Part shown: positions 58,553 through 64,000 of the stretch, one piece after another
Layout of the letters: each line of letters opens with the position of its first letter
Position numbering within the stretch: position 1 is the first letter of the stretch
Source of the DNA: Micromonospora sp. WMMD980
GTDB taxonomy: Bacteria; Actinomycetota; Actinomycetes; Mycobacteriales; Micromonosporaceae
Assembly (NCBI RefSeq): GCF_029626035.1
Contig: NZ_JARUBE010000003.1
Location: 372,001-436,000 of the forward strand
DNA: 64,000 bases
Reading direction: 5' to 3'
The notes under the pieces: model-generated
Seen by the model: only the letters and a program-made list of their open reading frames with translations
Databases searched by the model: none
What the model was told of the DNA's origin: nothing
Position numbers and translations under genes: made by a program

Positions 58553-59761
58553 GTGGCGGTGCGCGCGGTGGTGATCGAGGCCGACGGCGGCTCCCGGGGC
58601 AACCCCGGTCCGGCCGGCTACGGCGCGGTGGTCCGGGATCCGGAGACCGGTGAGGTGCTGGCCGAGCGGTCGGAGTCGATCGGTACGGCGACGAACAACG
58701 TGGCCGAGTACCGGGGCCTGATCGCCGGGCTGGAGGCCGCGGCCGAGCTGGGCGCGGCCGAGGTCGAGGCGCGGATGGACTCCAAGCTGGTGGTCGAGCA
58801 GATGTGCGGCCGCTGGCAGATCAAGCACCCGGGGCTGCGCCCGCTCGCCGCGCAGGCCGCCGCGCTGGTCGGCCGGTTCGCCGCCGTCCGGTTCACCTGG
58901 ATCCCCCGGGAGCGCAACAGGCACGCCGACGCCCTCGCCAACGCCGCCATGGACACCGCCGCCGCCGGTCGGCCGGCCGCCGCGGCGCGGGTCGCGGAGC
59001 CGCCGCGCGAGGTCGCCGGCCCGGACTCGCCGGGCCGGGCCGCGGCCCGTGAGGTGGCCGCCCGCGCCGCCACCGCGAAGGCCACCGGCACCGACCCGGC
59101 GACCACGCCGGCGTCCTGGGAGCCCCGCCCGACCGAGGAGGGCACCCGGCTGATCCTGGTGCGCCACGGGGAGACCGAACGCACCGTGCAGAAGCGCTAC
59201 TCCGGTCGCGGCGACGTGCCGCTGACCGGGCGCGGCCGGGCCCAGGCCCGGGCCACCGCCGCCCGGGTGGCCGAGCTGGCGCCGTCCGTCGCGGCCGTGG
59301 TCAGCTCGCCGCTGTCGCGGTGCACGGCGACCGCCGAGGCGATCGCCGCCCGGGTGGGCAACCCACCGGTACGCGCGGACGACGACCTGATCGAGTGCGA
59401 CTTCGGCATCTGGGAGGGGCGCACCTTCGCCGAGGTGCGCGAGGGCTGGCCGGGTGAGCTGGACGCCTGGCTCGCCTCCACCCGGATCGGCCCGCCCGAC
59501 GGGGAGTCGTTCACGACGGTCGCCGCGCGCACCGGCCGGGCGGTGGACCGGCTGCGGTCGGCGTACCCCGGGGAGACCGTGGTGGTCGTCTCGCACGTCT
59601 CGCCGATCAAGCTGGTGCTGCGCGACGCGCTCGCCGCCGGCGACGCGTTCCTGCACCGGCTCTACCTGGACACCGCGGGCGTCTCGGTGCTCGACCTGTA
59701 CCCGGACGGCGGCGTCGCGGTCCGCCTCGTCAACGACACCGCGCACCTCCGGAACCTCTGA
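58553..59761 (+). CDS. RNase HI fused to a histidine phosphatase domain
   Basis: 402 aa, like the bifunctional Rv2228c of Mycobacterium tuberculosis. Residues 1-140 are RNase HI, with catalytic acids in IEADGGSRGNPGPAGYG, TNNVAEYRGLIAGLEAA and ARMDSKLVVEQM. An Ala/Pro-rich linker follows. From about residue 198 the phosphoglycerate-mutase-like domain has LILVRHGETERT with the phospho-accepting His, and SHVSPIK near the end with the second His. The second half was linked to alpha-ribazole phosphatase activity in the mycobacterial protein. The GTG at 58553 lies 5 bp after the previous stop. Confidence 0.93.
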   Translation: MAVRAVVIEADGGSRGNPGPAGYGAVVRDPETGEVLAERSESIGTATNNVAEYRGLIAGLEAAAELGAAEVEARMDSKLVVEQMCGRWQIKHPGLRPLAAQAAALVGRFAAVRFTWIPRERNRHADALANAAMDTAAAGRPAAAARVAEPPREVAGPDSPGRAAAREVAARAATAKATGTDPATTPASWEPRPTEEGTRLILVRHGETERTVQKRYSGRGDVPLTGRGRAQARATAARVAELAPSVAAVVSSPLSRCTATAEAIAARVGNPPVRADDDLIECDFGIWEGRTFAEVREGWPGELDAWLASTRIGPPDGESFTTVAARTGRAVDRLRSAYPGETVVVVSHVSPIKLVLRDALAAGDAFLHRLYLDTAGVSVLDLYPDGGVAVRLVNDTAHLRNL

Positions 59762-59895
59762 GCCCCGGGCGGCCGTTCGGCGCATGCCGGCGGCCGTTCG
59801 GCGCATCGACGTCCGCCAGTCGAACGTGACCGCGCTCACATGGTCGTAGCCTCCGGCCGTCACATGGCCCGCTACGACCTCCCGGAGGGTGTCAC

Positions 59896-60141
59896 ATGGA
59901 CGCACCGGAACCGGAGGCGCCGGACACGGCGCGATCCCGGGCGAAGGACAAGAGTCCCTGGAACTGGCTGCTCCTCATCCCGATCGTGGTGCCGCTGATC
60001 CCGGCATTCTTCAACGCCGACTCGCCCCGGCTGTTCGGGTTCCCACGCTTCTACTGGCTGCAACTGGCCTGGATCCTGCTGGGCGTCGGCACCACCACGC
60101 TGGTCTACCAGATGACCAGGAAGAAGCGGGGTGAGCACTGA
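59896..60141 (+). CDS. DUF3311 small membrane subunit
   Basis: 81 aa with two membrane helices (about residues 24-38 and 52-70) and a basic tail RKKRG. I recognise the DUF3311 pattern (WLLLIPIVVPLIPAFFN, then YWLQLAWILLGVGTT). Such proteins precede solute:sodium symporters and probably act with them. The stop codon TGA overlaps the following ATG by 1 bp. Confidence 0.9.
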   Translation: MDAPEPEAPDTARSRAKDKSPWNWLLLIPIVVPLIPAFFNADSPRLFGFPRFYWLQLAWILLGVGTTTLVYQMTRKKRGEH

Positions 60142-61787
60142 TGTGGCGCGACCACCTCACCGAGATCATCGTCTTCTCCCTGCTGTTCCTGCTGGTCAGC
60201 GCCATGGGCTTCGTGGCGGCCCGGTGGCGCCGGCCGCAGGACATGGCCCACCTCGACGAGTGGGGGCTGGGCGGGCGCAGCTTCGGCGGCTGGATCACCT
60301 GGTTCCTGGTCGGCGGTGACCTCTACACCGCGTACACATTCGTCGCGGTGCCGGCGCTGATCTTCGGAGCCGGCGCGGCCGGGTTCTTCGCCGTGCCCTA
60401 CACGATCGTGATCTACCCGCTGGTGTTCCTGGTGCTGTGCCGGCTCTGGTCGGTGTCGCACCGGCACGGCTTCGTCACCCCGGCCGACTTCGTCCGCAAC
60501 CGGTTCGGATCGCCGGTCCTGGCGCTGCTGGTGGCGATCACCGGCATCGTCGCGACCATGCCGTACATCGCGTTGCAGCTCGTCGGCATCGAGGCGGTGC
60601 TGAAGACGATGGGCGTGACCGGGAGCAGCGCGGTGGCCCGGCACCTGCCGATCATCATCGCGTTCGCGATCCTGGCCGCCTACACCTACCAGTCCGGGCT
60701 GCGCGCGCCGGCGCTGATCGCGTTCGTCAAGGACTCGCTGATCTACGTCGTGATCCTGGTGGCGGTGATCTACCTGCCCTACAAGCTCGGCGGGTGGGGC
60801 AGCATCTTCGACGCCGCCGACGCGAAGTTCCAGGCGACCCCGGCGCCCGGCGACGGCATCCTGCTCAACGCCAACAACCAGATCCAGTACGTGACGCTGG
60901 CGTTCGGCTCGGCGCTGGCGTTGTTCCTCTACCCGCACAGCATCACCGGCGTGCTGGCCAGCCGGAACCGGGACGTGATCAAGCGGAACATGTCCGCGCT
61001 GCCGGCGTACAGCCTGCTGCTCGGGTTGATCGCGCTGCTCGGTTACATGGCGATCGCGGCGAACGTGAAGCCGCTGCCCGGCGCGAAGGAGGGCAGCGTC
61101 GACGGCAACACGGTGGTGCCGCTGCTGTTCGACCAGCAGTTCCCGGACTGGTTCGCCGGGGTGGCGTACGCGGCCATCGGCATCGGCGCGCTGGTGCCCG
61201 CGGCGATCATGTCGATCGCGGCGGCGAACCTGTTCACCCGCAACATCTACAAGGAATACCTGAAGCGGGACGCCACGCCGGCGCAGGAGGCCAACGTCTC
61301 GAAGATCACCTCGCTGGTGGTGAAGGTCGGCGCGGTGGCCTGCATCGTCTTCCTCGACCCGCAGTTCTCGATCGACCTCCAGCTCATCGGCGGCGTGATC
61401 ATCCTCCAGACGCTGCCGGCGGTGGCGCTGGGCCTCTACACCCGCTGGTTCCACCGGGGCGCGCTGATCGCCGGTTGGGCGGCCGGCATGGGCCTGGGCA
61501 TGTGGATGCTCTACCAGATCGGCAACCCGGCGACCGGCAAGCAGCACTTCGCCGGCTCGGCGTTCCCGCTCTCCGAGTTCGGCTTCGACACCAAGAAGAC
61601 GATCTACGTGGGCATCGTGGCGGTGCTGGTCAACCTGGTGGTGGCCGCGCTCGGCACGCTGGTGCTGCGGGCGGCGAAGGTGGCCGACGGCGCGGACGGC
61701 ACCACGCCGGACGACTACTTCGCCGACGAGGGGACGCCGCGGGCCTCCGTCGACCGCGCCGACTCCGCCCCCGAACCGGTCGCATAG
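60141..61787 (+). CDS. solute:sodium symporter (MctC/MctP-like)
   Basis: 548 aa with about 13 membrane helices. Landmarks are the GGRSFGGWITWFLVGGDLYTAYTF segment near residue 49, YQSGLRAPALIAFVKDSLIY near 180 and ALFLYPHSITGVLASRN near 257, which fit the family of monocarboxylate or acetate/pyruvate symporters paired with DUF3311. The C-terminal tail after residue 515 is acidic and likely cytoplasmic. The gene ends in a palindromic terminator. Confidence 0.92.
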   Translation: MWRDHLTEIIVFSLLFLLVSAMGFVAARWRRPQDMAHLDEWGLGGRSFGGWITWFLVGGDLYTAYTFVAVPALIFGAGAAGFFAVPYTIVIYPLVFLVLCRLWSVSHRHGFVTPADFVRNRFGSPVLALLVAITGIVATMPYIALQLVGIEAVLKTMGVTGSSAVARHLPIIIAFAILAAYTYQSGLRAPALIAFVKDSLIYVVILVAVIYLPYKLGGWGSIFDAADAKFQATPAPGDGILLNANNQIQYVTLAFGSALALFLYPHSITGVLASRNRDVIKRNMSALPAYSLLLGLIALLGYMAIAANVKPLPGAKEGSVDGNTVVPLLFDQQFPDWFAGVAYAAIGIGALVPAAIMSIAAANLFTRNIYKEYLKRDATPAQEANVSKITSLVVKVGAVACIVFLDPQFSIDLQLIGGVIILQTLPAVALGLYTRWFHRGALIAGWAAGMGLGMWMLYQIGNPATGKQHFAGSAFPLSEFGFDTKKTIYVGIVAVLVNLVVAALGTLVLRAAKVADGADGTTPDDYFADEGTPRASVDRADSAPEPVA

Positions 61788-61838
61788 AAGGAGGGGCCCC
61801 CTGTTAACGCATTCCGCATAACAGGGGGCCCCTTTTAA
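61788..61838 (+). terminator. GGGGCCCC-type repeat with T-run (copy 8)
   Basis: GGGGCCCCCTGTTA pairs with TAACAGGGGGCCCC around a 12-nt loop, followed by TTTT. This copy is the best rho-independent terminator of the family, placed between the symporter gene and the convergent marR-type gene. It keeps the clamps and GTTAACGC but has lost the CTCCGGTAGAG core. Confidence 0.85.
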
Positions 61839-61846
61839 CAACCGCC

Positions 61847-62314
61847 TCAGCGGCGGCGGTTGCGCGCGTCGAGCGCCTCGTTGAGGCGGTGCAGCAGCTC
61901 CGCGAGCGTGTCGCGGTCGGCGTCGGACCAGGCCGACAGCATCTCGCCGTAGAGCCGGGTGCGGGCGGCCCGCACGGCCGCCATCCGCTGGAGCCCGGCC
62001 GGCGTCGCCGAGATCACCGTGCCGCGTCCGTCGGCCGGGTCGGGGGTACGCGCGATCAGGCCGTCGCGCTGGAGCGCGGAGACCTGCCGGGTGACCGTGG
62101 AGCCGTCGAGGTTGAGCCGGGCCGCGAGCGCCGAGACGTTCTGCGGCCCGGCCTGGTCGAGGTGCCGCAGGATCACGTACGCGGCCCGGTCGAGCAGCCG
62201 GTGCTCCATGGTGCCGGTGCCGCGCCGGGTGGCCTCGCCCAGCCGCATCAGCAGGGCGACCTCGGTCTCGATCCGGCCGAGTGTGACTTCCTTCGCGTGG
62301 TCGTCGTCGCTCAT
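61847..62314 (-). CDS. MarR-family transcriptional regulator
   Basis: 155 aa. The winged helix is NVSALAARLNLDGSTVTRQVSALQRDGLIAR (about residues 59-89), with the wing DPADGRGTVISATPAG. The gene is divergent from an MFS exporter with a clear inverted repeat between the two starts, so it most likely represses the exporter and itself and is released by a transported drug or metabolite. Confidence 0.92.
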   Translation of the reverse strand: MSDDDHAKEVTLGRIETEVALLMRLGEATRRGTGTMEHRLLDRAAYVILRHLDQAGPQNVSALAARLNLDGSTVTRQVSALQRDGLIARTPDPADGRGTVISATPAGLQRMAAVRAARTRLYGEMLSAWSDADRDTLAELLHRLNEALDARNRRR

Positions 62315-62317
62315 AGT

Positions 62318-62350
62318 TGTATGATACAGGGAAATTACCTGTACGATACA
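62318..62350. promoter_or_regulatory. MarR operator between marR-type and MFS genes
   Basis: TGTATGATACAGG and CCTGTACGATACA match in 11 of 13 inverted positions around GAAATTA. The site begins 4 bp upstream of the marR ATG and ends about 20 bp before the MFS GTG. It is markedly more AT-rich than its surroundings. Confidence 0.75.
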
Positions 62351-62370
62351 GCCATCTGGGAGGTTGCGGA

Positions 62371-63594
62371 GTGGATCGGCGATCCGAGCCCAACCGCAGT
62401 GCCATCTACGCCACCACGCTGGTGGCGTTCCTCGCCATCGCCGGCATCGCGGTGGTCGACCCCATCCTGCCCGCCATCGGCGAGGCCATCGGCGTCACCG
62501 CCTGGCAGGTCGAACTGCTCTTCACCGCGTACATCGCGGTGATGGCCGTCGGCATGATCCCGGCCACCCTGGCCAGCGGAAGGTTCGGCTTCAAACCGGT
62601 GCTCGTCACCGGCGTCTCGGTGGTCGGCCTCGCCGCGATCCTCGCCTCGTTCAGCAACGACATCGTCCAACTCTCCGTGCTGCGCGGCGTCTGGGGCCTG
62701 GGCAACGCGATGTTCTTCGCCACCGCCATGGTGGTGCTGGTCAACCTGGCCAACGACCGGGAGTGGGTGGTCGGCCTCTTCGAGACCGCGCTCGGCCTCG
62801 GCTTCGCCGTCGGCCCGCTGCTCGGCGGCCTGCTCGGCGAGGTGAGCTGGCGGCTGCCGTTCTTCGTCTGCGGCATCTTCATGGTGCTCGCGCTCGGCGT
62901 CGCCGCCCGCAAGCTCCGCGAACCCACGAACAAGCAGGCACCGGTACGCGTCGGCCAGATCTTCGCCACCTACCGCAAGCCGGCGTTCATCACCCTCTGC
63001 GTGGTCACCGCCGCCTACAACTTCGTCTTCTTCGTGGTGCTCGGCTACACGCCGCTGTTCCTGCGCCTCGACGTCATCCCGCTGGGCCTCGCGTTCACCG
63101 GCTGGGGCCTCGGCCTGGCCGCCGGCATCCTGCTGATCGGCCACCGGTTCGCCCACCGCATCGGCGCGGTGCAGACCGTCGGCGTGGCCATCGGCGGCCT
63201 GCTCGTCTGCATGGTGCTGTTCGCCACCTCCACCGGCACCGCCATGTCGCTCGCCGTGCTGGTCGTCGCCGGCCTGTTCATGGGCCTGGCCAACGCCAAC
63301 CTCACCGACCTGGCGCTCGGCCTCGGCTCCGCCGACCGGCGCGTCGCCACCGGCGCGTTCAACCTGGTCCGCTGGGGCGCCGCCGCGCCCGCGCCGATCA
63401 TCTCCGGCAAGCTCGCCGAACACGGCCTGGCGCTGCCGTTCTGGGTCGGCTTCGGGGTGCTCGCCGTCGGCGTGGTGGTCTATCTCGCCTTCGGTCACCT
63501 GATGGCCGCCGGCTACGGCGAGCGGGTGGTGTGGAACCGGGCCGCCCGAACGGCCGAGCACGCCCCCGAGGAGCCGGTGGGCGAAGCCTACTGA
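62371..63594 (+). CDS. MFS efflux transporter (DHA1-type)
   Basis: 407 aa with 12 predicted helices. The opening YATTLVAFLAIAGIAVVDPILPAIGEAIGV is typical of drug:proton antiporters, and ASGRFGFKPVLVTGVSVVGL holds the loop 2-3 region. GGAGG lies 7 bp upstream of the GTG at 62371; the upstream in-frame ATG would run through the operator. It is probably controlled by the divergent MarR protein. Confidence 0.9.
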   Translation: MDRRSEPNRSAIYATTLVAFLAIAGIAVVDPILPAIGEAIGVTAWQVELLFTAYIAVMAVGMIPATLASGRFGFKPVLVTGVSVVGLAAILASFSNDIVQLSVLRGVWGLGNAMFFATAMVVLVNLANDREWVVGLFETALGLGFAVGPLLGGLLGEVSWRLPFFVCGIFMVLALGVAARKLREPTNKQAPVRVGQIFATYRKPAFITLCVVTAAYNFVFFVVLGYTPLFLRLDVIPLGLAFTGWGLGLAAGILLIGHRFAHRIGAVQTVGVAIGGLLVCMVLFATSTGTAMSLAVLVVAGLFMGLANANLTDLALGLGSADRRVATGAFNLVRWGAAAPAPIISGKLAEHGLALPFWVGFGVLAVGVVVYLAFGHLMAAGYGERVVWNRAARTAEHAPEEPVGEAY

Positions 63595-63601
63595 CCGGCG
63601 G

Positions 63602-64000
63602 TCAGGTCAGCGCCCGCCACAGCAGGTAGAGGCCGATCACCGTGCCGAACACCACGATGACCGTCTTCAACACCACCGCCGGCAGGCGGCGGGCCAGCCG
63701 GGCGCCCGCGTACCCACCGACCAGGGTGGCCGGCGCGACCACCGCGACGGCCACCCACTGCACCGGGCCGAACAACGCGAACACCACCAGCGTGGTCAGC
63801 CCCACCACGGCCGAGAGCAGGTTCTTCACCGCCGTGACCCGGGCCAGCGTCGCGTCCAGCACCAGCGCCAACCCGGCCACCAGCATCACGCCGAGCGCCG
63901 CGCCGAAGTAGCCGCCGTACACCGTGCCGAGGCCGACCATGGCCTGCACGGTGACGGTACGGCGGCGCGGGCTCAACCGCGCCGGATGGCCGACCAGCCG
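63602..64000 (-). CDS. TauE/SafE family exporter, N-terminus beyond window edge
   Basis: Partial; the C-terminal 132 codons are visible, and the frame stays open to the right window edge. Four hydrophobic helices are seen, with the family pattern VGLGTVYGGYFGAALGVMLVAGLAL, then ATLARVTAVKNLLSAVVGL and LVGGYAGARLARRLPAVVLK. The family exports sulfite or sulfonated compounds, although many members have other unknown substrates. It converges with the MFS gene with 7 bp between stop codons. Confidence 0.88.
   Translation of the reverse strand, partial: RLVGHPARLSPRRRTVTVQAMVGLGTVYGGYFGAALGVMLVAGLALVLDATLARVTAVKNLLSAVVGLTTLVVFALFGPVQWVAVAVVAPATLVGGYAGARLARRLPAVVLKTVIVVFGTVIGLYLLWRALT

Noticed and set aside
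60105..62405. 766-codon minus-strand open frame opposite the symporter
   Set aside because: Antisense to a clear membrane transporter gene and across a terminator, with repetitive His/Arg/Gly/Asp composition.

Overview
The window is about 64 kb of very GC-rich DNA (roughly 73 percent by eye) with strong G/C at third codon positions, many GTG and some TTG starts, and frequent start/stop overlaps of the GTGA or ATGA type. The fatty acid synthase operon (fasR-fabD-fabH-acpP-fabF), homodimeric aceE, paired XRE/DUF397 genes, DUF3052, DUF3145, DUF3040 and a mycobacterial-type RNase HI/phosphatase fusion all indicate an actinobacterium. The helix-turn-helix/DUF397 inventory and the GGGGCCCC-clamped intergenic palindromes fit Micromonosporaceae (Micromonospora-like). 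This assignment is from gene content and was not tested by a search. It looks like ordinary chromosome with a few decayed patches; I see no prophage, integrase, transposase, CRISPR array or secondary-metabolite cluster.

Layout. 1-4.7 kb: an alpha/beta hydrolase cut by the window edge, beta-carbonic anhydrase, a DUF3145 protein, a GH3 lipoprotein. 4.7-9.7 kb: the type II fatty acid synthesis operon with its PucR-like regulator. 9.8-17 kb: an oxidoreductase, a CopC-like copper protein, glutamyl-tRNA synthetase, and a beta-glucosidase/MFS transporter pair. 17-22.8 kb: an SRPBCC protein, AceE, YjbQ, Tat-exported PhoD. 23-24.9 kb: a small XRE/DUF397-type locus with one clear and one possible frameshift. 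25-29.5 kb: MarR, a fused branched-chain-type E1 alpha/beta, DUF3052, AhpE-like peroxiredoxin, tRNA-Val. 29.5-38.2 kb: a kinase-fold remnant beside the tRNA, a GH15 trehalase/glucoamylase, a thioredoxin-reductase-like flavoprotein with a divergent XRE-cupin regulator, a purine permease, a 5'-truncated ROK gene, an orphan DUF397 gene and an intact phosphotransferase. 38.3-46.7 kb: divergent DHFR-like/TetR genes around a strong operator, a pyruvyltransferase-family protein, a DinB gene split by an amber codon, a PfkB kinase, and an SNF2 helicase/SWIM pair.

47.4-53.8 kb is the most system-like part: DUF1800, DUF1501 (Tat), a ferric-reductase-like membrane flavocytochrome, an FMN-binding protein and an ApbE flavin transferase in one tightly spaced run. 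It reads as an envelope electron-transfer module with covalent flavin. 54.1-59.8 kb holds a primase/polymerase-type gene divergent from an XRE-TPR regulator, then a flavoprotein, Nif3/DUF34, a zinc-ribbon coiled-coil protein and the RNase HI/phosphatase fusion. 59.9-64 kb has a DUF3311/solute-symporter pair, a MarR/MFS divergent pair sharing an operator, and a TauE/SafE exporter cut by the window edge.

Two kinds of palindromic repeat recur. A family of about 50 bp with GGGGCCCC ends and a TTAACGCCTCCGGTAGAG core sits mostly at gene 3' ends, where it could act as a bidirectional terminator, and one copy lies inside the SNF2 helicase reading frame. A second type with GATCTTGG ends lies inside the E1 fusion gene and, in degraded form, at the start of the orphan DUF397 gene.
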